A stretch of 64,000 nucleotides of DNA from Imbricaverruca yamaguchii. Lineage: Eukaryota > Arthropoda > Thecostraca > Neoverrucidae. The position numbers and the translations under genes were made by a program. The stretch lies in assembly GCA_034440575.1 (NCBI GenBank), contig JAOTOL010001659.1:3652001-3716000 (forward strand), written 5' to 3'. Shown piece after piece: positions 34,960-47,344 of the stretch (its first letter is position 1; each line of letters starts with the position of its first letter). The notes under the pieces were generated by a model that worked only from the letters and a program-made list of their open reading frames with translations, did no database searches and was not told the origin of the DNA.

Positions 34960-35604
34960 TTGGTGTTTGAAAACGGACATCGGGTACACTCGGCCGCCCG
35001 TGCTGTACACCTTCACCACAGGAGTAGGATAAGTTGGCAACATCGGCATCGAGCGGGTAGCAATCCCAGCTATGCTTACATGAGACTTCCTTTTGTCGAT
35101 GACCAACTATGCCGACAGGTAAATGCAACCATCCGTTCTTCTCATCTAAACCATGTTAGGGTAGCCTGGACTAGCGAACCTACGCTGAAATCTTACCTGG
35201 TCCGCTCGGCCATGGAAATGCCGTCATGCCCTGCTGGTAGAAGAACGTGTCATACCTGTATCAACGGACTCAATGGTAGATGCACGCGGAAAAACGTGGT
35301 TTACAAAATGACGTGCAACCGCTGTCTTGGAATATTTTATGTCGGTGAAACCAAAAGTAGTATCAGGGATAGGTACAATGAGCTCTTGGGAGATGCCAGA
35401 CTTCGGAGGGCATACACACCTTTAGGCGAACACATGATCGACAAACATTCTAACATGGAACACAGCGACACTAACATAAACTTCAAAGTAGGAATTCTAG
35501 CAACAGCCAGGGACAACACTGATCTGAAGGTCCTCGAATATCTACACATACGTAATCTACGGCAGCAACTAAACACGCAAACGACGTCTTGGTATATCAC
35601 ATAA
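34960..35604 (+). pseudogene. Penelope-like GIY-YIG endonuclease frame (right copy)
   Basis: About 214 codons opened after the linker deletion. It contains PFVDDQLCRQVNATIRSSHL, CPAGRRTCHTC, NVVYKMTCNRCLGIFYVGET, then the nuclease C-terminal part with RAYTPLGEHMIDKHSN and LKVLEYLHIRNLRQQLN (conserved E in the LEYLHI region). The nuclease domain itself looks complete, but the RT lies in another frame behind the deletion. The first Met is in the deletion-shifted leader and is not a natural start. Confidence 0.85.
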
Positions 35605-35863
35605 AATTACATAAACATAAATGATACTTTATGTATTACGCTTTATATTGGATATATGTCCATATATGTGCGTGTGTCTGTGTCGATACACATATGGCCA
35701 TCGGCTCGGGCTTCCTCAGAGGATTCTATCTTGACATAGTTTGTTTCTGTTTTGAAGTTTCTTGAAGTGTCTGCACCACTGAGGATGCTTTTATGTGATT
35801 CACGTGTATTTTTGCACGTTTTTTTCCCGCGTGCTTTTTTCAGTCGTTAGCCTTGACACTTTT

Positions 35864-35907
35864 TATATCACTCCTGACGATGGCCCCTGGCCGAAACGTT
35901 GAGTAAT
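35864..35907 (+). ncRNA. Hammerhead-ribozyme-like motif (right Penelope copy)
   Basis: ACTC (35870-35873), CTGACGA (35874-35880), T, GGCC-CCT-GGCC stem-loop II (35882-35892), GAAA (35893-35896), CGTT, GAGT (35901-35904). Predicted cleavage follows U35900. Stem III is only AC/GU, but AACGTT is self-complementary, so two molecules could form a full stem III. Another AACGTT occurs 30 bases downstream (35921-35926). The single extra U before stem II deviates from the canonical fold. Hammerheads in Penelope-like elements are established; activity of this one is inference. Confidence 0.58.
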
Positions 35908-36079
35908 ACAGTAAAATCCTTAACGTTACTTTTTATGTAAACTCAGCACCTCCTGGTATATTGAAGGTCGTATATTTCTTCTTACGCAATGTCTAAAATC
36001 CAGGAGCATTTAAGAGCTCCTGGATGTATTAAACATAAAATCCAGGAACATTTAAGAACTTCGTTGTATTAAACAAAGA

Positions 36080-36880
36080 TCCAAAGCAGCTGCAGGAAGA
36101 CCAGAAGCGGAGGGAAATAGGTCTGGTGCATCTGAATCTCCACTACCGGTCTTGTGTTTTGACTAAGAAAGGACTTTCATTTGCTATCGCACAGAAGTAG
36201 TTATCGCGGCAGTTAAACAGCTGGTTCAGTAACAACATGCAGTTCACGCCTCCGAATGAACACAACGTTGTTGTTGCTGAACCGGGTGAGGGAGATCTTG
36301 CCCACTTTACCTCGCCTTCTAAGAAGGCAAACGACATTCGAGGGGTCTGCAATCGGTCGTAGCTGAGATTAGTGGCGTAATAACTGTCACGAGGCCCGAT
36401 GGGCCAGCTGTCAACACAGGAATAACCGATGGTGTGATCCTCTCGCCTGAACTATGCAGTGGTGCAGGTCGTATGCGTCGGGGGAGGAGGACGGTGGGTA
36501 GCAGCGTCTCGCAGATTTAAATGAGCTTAACATTGAGCATGCTGAAGTTGCATGGACATAACTGACTGCAAGATGGTTCGAGTCACTTCACGAACTTCCG
36601 AGTCGCAAACGGTGGTCGAGTCGTTTTGCGCGCCCACGTGTATTCCAGACTGGCAGGGTCAGCTGACAACTGGTCCGATAAAGTCGGGGACGAGCTACCG
36701 GTGTGGCCGTGTCCGTGCATTGACGGCACGTTAAACTTTTGTTACGTTTTGCTTATTGTTGCCACATGATTCAACTTGCGCAATATTTGACGTGATGGAA
36801 TGATTCGTATGGGCGTTCGCTGCGAAAATTCGAATAATTAAATTCCATCATTAGGTCTTTACTTCCCACATTTTCTGGTG
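36080..36880. other. No recognised feature
   Basis: Nothing supported. Confidence 0.4.
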
Positions 36881-36881
36881 G

Positions 36882-36990
36882 TTAACCCGCGCCGTCTCGG
36901 GGTCTTCAACCGCCCCCCCCCCCCTCAAGGTTTTCCACGGATAGTAAAAGAATGGCGCGTGTCAGCGCGCCGTTCTTTTCTATAGGTCCT
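36882..36990 (+). mobile_element. TTAA element family C, isolated left terminus
   Basis: TTAACCCGCGCCGTCTCGGG, GTCTTCAAC, a C-run and TTTTCCACGGATAGTAAAAG, homologous to the left end of the copy at 48860 and, inverted, to the right end of the copy at 39268. The rest of this copy is missing. Confidence 0.75.
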
Positions 36991-36999
36991 TTCTTATGG

Positions 37000-38140
37000 A
37001 TCTATGGAAAATAATTCCTATGGAACTTTTCTTTCAAATGAAGTGTTTACTCTTGTCGGTCTCCTCCATCCTGGCTGTCTACTTACCTTTTTGAGTGAAT
37101 CCTCTTGCGCTTGTGGCCTCCTTTTATTTCTTAGGGGCTATTTCTTGCAAATTATATGCCTCCTCTCGCGACTTAGGGGTCTCGTCTCATTTACTGGAGC
37201 CTCTTTACCGGGTTTTGGATGTCTCCTCGTGTGTACTACCCACCACGATATTCAATGGTCATCCTCTCTCATTTTGTGGGCCCTCCTTTTGTATCCTGGA
37301 TTTTGTGAGCCCTTCTCTCCTATTTCAGGGGCCTCCTAGTTCATCATGGGGTCTCATTTCCAATCTTGTGTCACCCTCTTCAGGATGAGATTCTTCCTGC
37401 CACGTCTCTGGATGATCCTTTTTTCTATCTTGGTGGAACCTTACCCGTTTTAAAGCCTGTTTTTGTGTCTTCGAAACCTCATTCCATATCCCCTGGCTTT
37501 CTCTTCTGTATTAGGTCCTCTAATTTCCCGGCCCTGCTTGTACATAGGGGCCTCCTTTGTAATCTTGGAGGCCTCCGTGACAATTTTTGGCACTCCATTT
37601 ACTTCTGGGACCTCCTATCCTCTTCTAGGTGACTCCTTTCACGTTTTAGAGGCCTCCTCATTTGTGTTTGGAGCCTTATTATCCTCTTATCAGGGTGCTT
37701 TTACGTCCCAGTCCAAAATCGTCTCTCGGGTCTTCCTGTTCCGAAATATGAGCCTCATCTGGCTGGTCTCAGTGGCCTTCTCACGTTCATGTGGACACCT
37801 TCTGGCCAATCTTTGGATCCCCTCTTGAGTCCGGAGAAATATCTTCTATCCTTGGCCGTCTTTTGCTATTGCAGGGGACTCTTGTTCCATTTTGGGGGCC
37901 TCGTTTTCCAAATTAAGAATATATTGTCACCGATCAGAAACCTTCTTGTCTAATCTGGGTGGCTTCTTGCCCGTCTCGGTGGCATCCTTTTCATCCTGTG
38001 GACCTCCTCCCAATCTCTGTCCTTCGTCCCTCATAGGTACCTGATTATATTTCCTGAGGGTCCTTGTTGCCAGCCTTGTGGCCTCCTTGACAGCCTGATC
38101 CCGTCGGCCTCCTTGCTCACCATTTTTCCTGTGCATTTCC
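37000..38140 (+). repeat. Degenerate pyrimidine-rich GGCCTCCTTTT repeat tract
   Basis: Variants of GG(G/C)CTCCT(T/C)..., each followed by T-rich sequence of 25-45 bp, recur throughout (for example GAGGCCTCC, GTGGCCTCC, GGGGCCTC). The period is loose. Hydrophobic open frames of about 110-120 codons on plus derive from the CT-rich composition; I did not recognise a membrane protein. Confidence 0.6.
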
Positions 38141-38144
38141 GGAT

Positions 38145-39265
38145 AGGGCCCTCCTCAAATTTCAGACGGGCGGCACCCAGTCTGACGGCAAGGGGCGCCT
38201 GCCCCAGCTGCCACCAGTGGCGACGCCTATGCACCAGCCGATACTCATGAGCCATGCTCTAGGAAAGGGCGTAATTTTGCTTCTCAAAATACATGGAACA
38301 AGCATTGATCATCCCGAGTCAATATACAAAGTTTCATGTTCTTTGTCTCCAATTGTCTTTGCGGATGATGATTGATAACTGTGGTCATTGCCACGACAGC
38401 TGGCATGGTCTTGTATTGCGAGTTGTATTGTCGGTGCATATTTTTCGCAACGTCCATAACATAAAAAGGCAATATGCAACTACCAAACAGTATTTTTGTT
38501 CGGGTAAAAATCGAACAACGGTTTTCAGTTTTTCAGGAACAAGCACCGCCGTGTTATTTTTTACAGCCAACTACTTCAATTTGTAACTTTTATTTTGCAT
38601 AGTTCCGCTTTGGAGACAAACTGAAGATTTGAGCATTGGCTGAGGACACTCCAGCAACTTTTACTACTTCTGGCTGTATGAGGCCCAGCGTTGAACTGGT
38701 TGCGACCTTTGCTGAAGTTGCGCAAATTAACAGATGAATTCAGAGCTGATTCCGACTGAAAACTCTGGCAAAAGGTTCAATGCGTGGCTTGACTACCACG
38801 AACTTTATGACTGGTCATCAAAATTCACGCTGCACGCGAGACGCCTACTCAGACCGACACCGTGGGCTCCCGCGGCTGCGACACTGGATGCTGTGTCTAA
38901 AAATTAATGTAAAGGAGTACAACACTACGGCCGCGCGCTCTGTCTGGGAAGAAGCGCTAGAACTGGCCCGACTCTGGGGCGGCGGGGCGTGCATGTTTCG
39001 CTACGATCATTGCGTGCAATGCACCACCTGGTTTTTGTGTAGATTGACTTTGCTTTGTCGTCAAGTGCACCTTGCAGCAGCTAGTGGTCTGTCTGAATGG
39101 TGTTAATAACCTGCTGGCCGATAGAAACGAAAGGTAACTGCGAATTTTTACGTTTAGTGCACGGTTTCTTGGTATTGTTGAATTCATGACAATGTCGTGT
39201 CGCTCTGCCTCTAGCTCTCCCAGCCGACCGATTGGTGGCGTTAGTTTCGCCTTCCGACGGCCGGC
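38145..39265. other. No recognised gene
   Basis: A minus-strand open frame of about 120 codons (39325-38957) crosses into the family C element, so it is unlikely to be an intact gene. Otherwise nothing. Confidence 0.4.
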
Positions 39266-39267
39266 GA

Positions 39268-40077
39268 TTAACCCTTCTGTCAGATCCTCACACCCCGTCT
39301 CGAGGTGGTCGATAGAGACCCCCATATAATCTCAAAACTAAACGTTGCACGAAAACGAAGCAGTTGTCGAAAAGCGCTCGACGAGTAGGGCCAGGCACCA
39401 TCCGCCAAAATCCTTCTCCCACAAAAGTGACGTCACTAGGGACCCTAGAGTTTCACGAATTACATTATGTTTGTGGCTCTTGGGGTTCATTTTGAGGGAG
39501 GTTTGAAAAAAAATTGTTTGGAATCAGAGAAGGAAAGCGAAATTGGCCAGGGCCATAACATCTTGGCAACGCAAAAATCTTCCTTCTTATTTCAAAATTT
39601 TTAGTTTTCAAATTTCCTTTAATTTTCCTTTTCTAATTGGTAGAGCTGACCGAAAAACGTTGCTCCAAGTAAACTTGCACCACTTAAAAAATGCTTACTT
39701 CAGCCAGAATCTTCGATTTTAACTCTAGCAGGCAAATATGCAAAATTAATAAGTAATGAAAACGGAAAAAATGGAAAATTTCGCCGGTGCGTTTTGTTGC
39801 ATCCCTAAAGATAAACAAACGCTGAAAGTTTCATTCAAATATCTTCATCCGTTAAAGCGTGACGACCGAATGCACGTTTTTGGAGGTGACCTCACTTGAC
39901 CTTAACTTACTCATTGACCCTAGATGATGGGACTTTACAATTTTGACACCACATGCCAAATTCATCTGGAAAAGGGCATGCTAAAATTCGACGCGCTGCC
40001 ACGCGCCGTTCTTTCACTGTCTGCGGAAAACCTTACGGAGGGTTCGACAACGACCCTCCTCGAGACGGCGTGGGCTA
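39268..40077 (-). mobile_element. TTAA element family C, copy C2 (complete, inverted)
   Basis: The left edge TTAACCCTTCTGTCAG...CACCCCGTCTCGAG matches the inverted right end of the copy at 48860. The right edge CCTCCTCGAGACGGCGTGGG has lost its TTAA. About 810 bp, no coding frame. The subterminal hairpin at the right end is GGAGGGT...ACCCTCC. The interior includes GAGGTGACCTCACTTGACC. Confidence 0.8.
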
Positions 40078-40079
40078 TG

Positions 40080-41269
40080 TCCGCGCTTGATGTGTAACGT
40101 GATATTCGCGCCTTAGCTCCACTTTAACAGCTATTCCGTTCTATATGCACGTGCATGGACATCAAATGGTGTTTGCGATCAACAAGAGTAAATGTTACCC
40201 AATTATGCACAATTTTAGCAGTGTAGAACACAAACCCAGCTCCAAATAGTTCTGATCACTTTTCCAAATGTTTAGCATCCTGACTTCCCCATCACAACAA
40301 AATATATTTTGACATCCCACGATGCAGATCCGACCAGTAGAATTCGCTTGAGCAATTCATATCTGAAGTCGATCCAGTATATTCCGAGATCTTAGAGGGC
40401 AGGGGGGGTGAAATGCGTCCCCTTTACCGATTAGGTCTAACAGAACCCTACCGTTGTAAAGTTAACGTTTCAAATGCGAAAATCTGCCGGTAACTTTAGC
40501 ATTGGAGGCCCATCAAAGTTCAGAACTGTTTTCGCGCGCGACAGGTTCGTCGGCGGCAGACGGGTGGTGCGCCGAATGGCAAATGAGTTCGATAATATAG
40601 TTGCACAAGACAAATCTCAAAGTAATAGCATTTGCATATCAGTGCAAGTGACAGTGCGATGCAAATCTGGAAACCGGCCAACTTTAATCAATGAAATTCG
40701 CGTAGCATTTTATGAAGATGAGTCGCATCACTTGGAACTGTATTCTTCGCGGATACATTAGTGAGCATCGAGGTACGCTTGTCGCAGATGCGTCTTTCAG
40801 AAAATAATGAGTTAAGTACTTTCTTGAAAGACATTAGTAATCCACCAGTTTTCTCAATTTTACTTGAGATTTATCGATGCCCGCCCTACCACTGCGTATG
40901 ACGAGCACCGAGTAACAAATGTCCTAGAAAGTTATCAGGTCGCAAGAGCTGCCTACTTCGCTACCGTTGGCGATGATACACACACTTTCAGTCCTTGTGT
41001 TTTGAATAATGCAATTCCATGCAGAGCTATCAGTCCACCATGCGTGTTTGTTTACGGTCGGTACTACAAACAGCGCCGAACGCCTAATAAAGCCAACATT
41101 TGACGTATATGAATGACGTCAAAATAGTATTAGCACCGTGAGGCGTTTGGCCGCTGCGACACGAATCATGCGGGTCAGCATACGGGCTCAGTTTCTGGTA
41201 GGACCGTCCTCGAGAAATCTGGGAATTCGTGGCTGAATAATATGGTCGCACCCAATGTGTTTGTATATA

Positions 41270-41270
<1 letters not shown>
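40080..41270. other. No gene; possible fragment of a related TTAA element at 40385-40450
   Basis: CGAGATCTTAGAGGGCAGG with a following G-run and GTGAAATGCGTCCCC resembles the right-end block GAGATCTTAGGGGG shared by families A and B, but no terminus follows. The rest shows nothing recognisable. Confidence 0.35.
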
Positions 41271-41272
<2 letters not shown>

Positions 41273-41341
<69 letters not shown>

Positions 41342-41342
41342 G
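41273..41342. repeat. T-run and GT microsatellite
   Basis: About 34 T then about 17 GT units. Confidence 0.95.
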
Positions 41343-41344
41343 TG

Positions 41345-44300
41345 TTTGACCAGTCTGTTACTGTGCGTGTGCCTCAGTGGGGGTTAGAGGTAGAACCAGG
41401 TTGGGCAAGGAGTATCGAGCTGAAGATAGTAGACGAGGCAGGAATACTAGTACAGCTGACTTAAGGAGAGTCGCCCGTAAGCGTACGCCCGACGTGGTTT
41501 CAACCCCAAAGGTCGGCAACTGCAGTGAACTGGCTCGGCAGACACAATCTGTGCTCGAGCACGTGTATGATTCAGCAAAGAGCATATGAGCATATGAGTC
41601 TCAACAAAATCTATTAACGTCCTGTCGCTATTTAGCTGCCTACCTGCAAGCACAGAGCAGTCTCAACACTAATTTGCCGAGTCTTCTTTTGCTTCAACGC
41701 AAATTTTGTGTAGTATTTGCATTTGGGGTTAGCTCTATCTCTTAGCAATATTATCAGACCTTAATCGCAGACCAAAGCGCAAAATGTCAATCCCGGATCA
41801 CTGAGCTGCACCGGCTTCAATACGAGCACGCTCATACCACGATCGACAAACCATCGAGTTCACTAATGCTACTGGTTTTGCAGTCTAAATTATCGAAAAT
41901 TAAACGCGTTGTGCCAACCAAATATTTAGGCCATGGTTACAACATAGTCAAAATTGGTAGGTGCCGTAATTGCGTTCATTCAATAACGATATGAAGGTAA
42001 GATCTGACATATAAAAACGCTTCCACGTTGAACATGCTGTCCTTATGGAAATTTCCGACCATGCACATTTCTTGAATCTAAGGCGACAGATGAATTTTCC
42101 ACACCAGGTAAAATGCATCATTGCTTCGGAGCATAGCACAACATAACCTCGTTTTGGAACATGACGAGGGGTGGCAGCCACGAGCTGTTGAGATTGGGAT
42201 AGGCCTTATCAGCACTAGTGATAACCAACCTGCTATTAATGCAAGCGTTGGCAAGCTTAAAAGTATTGTATTGTTTTTGTTTCAAGGTTTCACAAACTAT
42301 GTGGTCCATGTGCGGTCGGCGTGTTGGACAAGTTATGGATAGATGCCCATCGTGTTCCGAGGACCTAATCATATTCATCTTTATCGTCTAGATTCCCCAA
42401 TTCCGAACAGCACAAAAGACCAGAAGGAAGAGCTGGTTTGTAGTTCCGTAGGGGGCCGTCGATCGCATGGGCGTCGTCCTGGCGTGGAACAGCCAACTAG
42501 GCACACACGCTTGGGAAAACAAGTTTAAAAAGAAATTAAATTAACAAGGTGCCCCTGACCTGGTAAACATGCCGCAGGAGACAGATCAGGCCATCAGAAA
42601 ATGCGGCCACAACTGGCCAAGCCGGGTGACTCCAGCAGCCCGTGCGGTTCCGCCGGTAAGGCTCTGGCCATGAGCGTCAGCATCCATCTGACGGCGCGAC
42701 AGTACAAGGTGGTGCGCAGGACGGCAGACTAGGCGACCGGGTCAGAAACGTCCCCCCTCCCCCTCACTGTGCCCATGTCCATGCCTCCAAACATGGGCCT
42801 TCGCGGCGACTGCCGAGGTGCGGCTCCGTCCCAAAACAGAGATCACTCTGCTCTACTGTTCCACTCGCCTGGTGTCTCCCGACTCTCTTCGTCACGGCCT
42901 GGCGGCGATGCTCTCCCGGATGCCCGACTTCGAATGCGTTCTTCACGTGGCGTGCCGTCTGCCGGCGTTAAGACATGGAAGGTCAGAGCGGAGAACAGGG
43001 CGGCGGTGGCAGAGCGGAAACGGAAAGTCTAACGCCACTTCCGCGAGATGAGCTTGGTGTTCGATCAGCCGAGATCTGAGAGGCCGTGACGATAACCGAC
43101 GGAAATCCCGCCAGGCGAGCCTCTCGGGCACGGGAAATCCGGGACAGACAACAGGTGTCTACTCGCCGTTCCTGGATGGGTTTTCAGTCATCCTGTTCGT
43201 TCTTTCCTGCTTCGAGCCGATAAGCCCGGAGCTGAGTTCGAACTGGGACAAAATTGCCTATCTCGACTCGATCCATTCCGGTGGCCATGAAGCCTTATCC
43301 TTATTCTGATATTTCCAGTCTTAAATTCTTAAATGGATACAGCCCGTGCCAAGTCCAGCCATAACATGTGATATATTTATGGCAAGTTCATGATGTCATG
43401 GGAAATTATATCTGGACGTGTAGACTACCACCTCTGGCTTTATAGCCTGACTCAGCGACCTTAGCAGATCATTCGCTAATAGTATTAGCTGGATAAATCC
43501 GAAATTCCATCTCATCATTTTCATAAACACATTTCTAGCATTTGAAGCACGCAAGCAACCAGAGGAGTACGTACATGTGATAGGTGGGCAGATTAGGTAG
43601 ACCCTACTCAATACCTATCGTTTGCCAATAGCATCAGAGCAAATAGCCTACCAGGTGAAGCTGTCACACATTGCTTTACTAGTGAGGAAATTGCATCAAA
43701 TTTAACATTATCTAACTATAATAATATATGCAACCACCATGCTGTAAGCAGTTCTTACATACATTGACTTTTCATCGGCAAGATATGCTAAGATATCGTC
43801 CAGGCGGTCATCACCATCCCCCTGAGAGCAGGACACCCGCATCATAATTGCCGAGGATGCTACTAGCTAATCAGCTACACTAGCTGATCTAGAGCTTAAC
43901 TGACCCTAACCCAGCCTACACTGCTTACTTCTACCCTGCCACGGGCATGTTTCGTGTCTTTGTGCATCGTTTTACTGGCACTGATTGTTTGCAGTCAGAT
44001 GAGCGGCGACGATTGCTTGGGCGATGCCTTCTGCCCATACATCGCCATCCTACCTATCTCCCTATTGCTTGACACACCTAAGTGACCTAGTGACTTGGAC
44101 ACATAACATATGCAATGCACACACTAGGTGAAGCTGTCGGAAAGAAAAAAATATTATAACTGTGATCTATCCTGAAGAGTAATTCTGTTTGCTCAATGCT
44201 GATGGCATGCAGGCAAAAAATCAAACACCTGGAAATGCCCATTCACACTGTCTGGTCCTGAATATTTATCATCCAAAGCATTATCCTTTCCAGGAAATGG

Positions 44301-44435
44301 GCATATATACTTAACTAACAATTGGCATTAAATTTAATAAATAATGACGCGAAAACCTTCGAAGTGCATTCAAATCTCGAGGTCCGCTTGCTGGTCATTC
44401 CCGTTCAGATATATGTGTGATGAATATTGGAGACC
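41345..44435. other. No recognised gene; GC-rich island at 42600-43150
   Basis: The 42600-43150 part is GC-rich, with two overlapping plus frames (87 and 77 codons; one reads RPKTEITLLYCSTRLVSPDS) that look more protein-like than their surroundings. No family recognised; an exon of an unknown gene is possible. Elsewhere nothing. Confidence 0.35.
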
Positions 44436-44437
44436 CA

Positions 44438-44668
<231 letters not shown>

Positions 44669-44913
44669 ATAGATGGTACCAATTTGATTAGGTACTGGAT
44701 CGTGAATCTGGACCACAATCCTAGCCAGGTTTTCGGCGGGTTTTTGTTCCCTCTCACAGGTCCTGCAGCGGGCTAAAGCCAGAAAACCGGACATAATTAT
44801 TGGCATCAATTAGCAGCAGCACATAGGTGCAGTTCTGACAACAGTTGCAATCGCAACATAGATTTTGTTCTTAATGTTGTTGACATCAGAGGAGCTAATC
44901 GTGTAAACACCTG

Positions 44914-44941
44914 CAGCCATCGATCAGCTGATCGATGGCTG
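44914..44941. repeat. Perfect 28-bp palindrome
   Basis: CAGCCATCGATCAG followed by its exact reverse complement, no spacer. It lies between the AT array and the 36-bp minisatellite. Confidence 0.95.
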
Positions 44942-45063
44942 TAGAAACTCCACTCATCTCTGCGCGACCTGGATGGGATAAAATTGCTGCTGTAGACGAT
45001 ACCCTCATCATTTGTGTCGACCAGGGCGTATCTTGCTCTCAGAGTGCTGCGTTTCTCTTCAGG

Positions 45064-45545
45064 CGGTACCGGCTGGTGTGTACTGTGTACCTTTCATCTG
45101 TGCCGATTTGTGTGTGTCCCATATGCCTACCGTCGGCACCTGCTGGTGAGTACTGTATACTCGCTGTTGGTACCGGCTGGTGCTGTACTATATACTCGCT
45201 GTTGGTACCGGCTGGTGCTGTACTGTATACTCGCTGTTGGTACCGGCTGGTGCTGTACTGTATACTCGCTGTTGGTACCGGCTGGTGCTGTACTGTATAC
45301 TCGCTGTTGGTACTTGCTGGTGTGTACTGTATACTCGCTGTTGGTATCGGCTGGTGTGTACTGCATGCCCGCGGTCGGTACCGGTTAGTGTATAATGCAT
45401 ACCCACCGTTGTCGATACCTATTAGAGTGTACAGTGGTGGCGCTGTCAGTCCAGGTTGGTGCGTTCTGAATACCCGCTATTGGTACCGGGGGGTGTGTAC
45501 TGTATGCCCATGGTTGGCACTGGATCGTGTGCCATATATCCGCCA
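45064..45545 (+). repeat. 36-bp minisatellite GGTACCGGCTGGTGCTGTAC
   Basis: Unit GGTACCGGCTGGTGCTGTAC + TGTATACTCGCTGTT (about 35-36 bp). Four central units are almost identical (45170-45310), with decayed units on both sides. Plus-strand frames (LVLYCILAVGTGWCC-type) are artefacts of the array. Confidence 0.93.
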
Positions 45546-45789
45546 TTGGCAGCTACCTCCTTGGTATCGGCGCCATCTGCCAAGTGCGACCTAAAAATGC
45601 TGGCGATTCTTGTTTCGGCACCAGTCGTGTTTACTGAGAAATGGAGAGCTACTTTTACCTGGCAGAGAAAATAGCTGTTATCGAGGAACGTGCCGAAAGC
45701 CAACACTAACAGATACCCACGCAATCCGGGCCGGGCCTGGCTTCCGGCTTTGGATGCGATTACTGTCGTCACGCTGTTGGTCTGACGCT

Positions 45790-47150
45790 GTTGCCACGAC
45801 GTTAGTGCCCTGGCGTTACTGGCACCACAATGGTTCCCTGACATTATTGGCACCACATAAGTGACCTGACATTACTGCAGTGATAAATTATTCATGAAAT
45901 AGGGTGGAAAATACCACCTTCTGAACACTCAATCGACATCTCTTTCCGAGGGGTAACGACATCCTGCTCCGTGATGCGTGCTTATGAAGTATTTGTGTCT
46001 CCTTTCTAACAGAATGTCGTTTCTAAGCATTATGTCCATGCTCTCGATAAGAAATGTTGGTACACGAATATTTCGCAACGCAATTTCAGGTAATAGTAGT
46101 ACCTAAAATGTGATCTGGCATACACTACCAGTTTACAACATAGGCATTATTCTCCCTATCTCGAATATAGCTCTTCAAAACTATGTATCCCGAAACAAGT
46201 CATGAAGGTACAGTCGTAAGTACATTACATACAACAATTCCTCAAATTTGAGTCTGAAAGACATCAAAAACATATTAAATGATACTAATTCCATGGCAAA
46301 TTTCGACATCCTACTATGCTCGTTTCAACATCTCACACCTAACGAAAAACCATTATTTTAACCTTGCATTACTGACACCTCACTCGAGTCAGGGCATTGG
46401 TGACATTATGCTAGTGCCCTGACATTGACACCCTACTAGCACCGTGACATATCTGACACTATTATGGTGGCGTGACGTTACTGACACTATTCTGGTGCCG
46501 TGACATATCTGACACTATTCCGGTGCCGTGACATTACAGACACCCTGTTAGCGCCATGAAATTACTGGCACTATTTTAGGACCGTGACATTACTGACACT
46601 ATTTTGGTGGCGTGACTTAACTGACACTATTTTGGTGGCGTGACTTTACTGACACTATTCAGGTGGCGTGACATTATTGACACAATTGTGGTGGCGTGAC
46701 ATTATTGACACCCTGCTAGAGCCATGCAATTACTTACACTATTCTAGTACCGAGATATTACTGACACTACTATAGTGCTGTGACATTACTGACATCATTC
46801 TGGTGCGGTGACATTACCGACATTATTCTAGTCTCGTGAAATTACTGACACTATTATGATACTGTTACATTGATGACACTATTATGGTGCCGTGACATTA
46901 TTGACACTATTGTGGTGGCGTGACATTACTGACACTGTTGTGGTGCCGTTACATTACTGACACTGTTGTGGTGCCGTTACATTACTGACACTGTTGTGGT
47001 GCCGTTACATTACTGACACTGTTGTGGTGCCGTTACATTACTGGCACTATTGTGGTGGCGTGACATTGCTGACACTATTGTGGTGCCGTTACATTACTGA
47101 CACTGCTGTGGTGCCGTTACATTACTGACACTATTGTGGTGGTGTGACAT
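45790..47150 (+). repeat. 32-bp minisatellite TGACATTACTGACACTATTGTGGTG (large array)
   Basis: A few units at 45790-45890, then about 24 units at 46385-47150 with unit (G/C)CGTGACATTACTGACACTATT(G/C)TGGTGG. A homogeneous block lies near 46930-47040. Same family as 25625-25870. The 45890-46385 interval is non-repeat DNA. Confidence 0.92.
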
Positions 47151-47151
47151 T

Positions 47152-47340
47152 CCTGGAAGCACCGCGGATGATGCTGCCCCGTGAGGAATTGAACCGACGC
47201 TCAGCCGCCAAGCTGTTTGTCATGCAGAGTCGACGTGCCAGCTCCACAAACCCGACGGCGTCGGCATTTGTCGGCGGCGGTGTCGGCCTACAGCACCAGC
47301 CAGCGCCGACGACGTGCTTACACAATGGACGGCTGCTCGG
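47152..47340 (+). other. Possible coding exon between two minisatellites
   Basis: A plus frame reads LEAPRMMLPREELNRRSAAK, LFVMQSRRASSTNPTAS, AFVGGGV before entering the next minisatellite. The charged, non-repetitive composition, with an RRAS basophilic kinase-like site, looks more like real protein than other frames here. No clear splice sites, and no family recognised. Confidence 0.3.
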
Positions 47341-47344
47341 AGCG

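Larger units (their letters stand above)
34876..36078 (+). mobile_element. Penelope-like element, right copy (plus), internally deleted
   Basis: Starts within the RT (DRLKAAIFLASYDLKPALYM, RYIDDIFGV) and jumps at about 34965 directly to ENGHRVHSAARAV, omitting about 340 bp of linker present in the left copy. It then runs through the full GIY-YIG region and a 3' non-coding region with hammerhead-like motif, TTACGCAATGTC, and two tandem copies of the CCAGGA(G/A)CATTTAAGA end piece. Head to head with the left copy. Confidence 0.85.

Noticed and set aside
37004..37828. Hydrophobic plus frames resembling membrane proteins
   Set aside because: Hydrophobicity follows from T/C-rich degenerate repeats; overlapping frames look alike.
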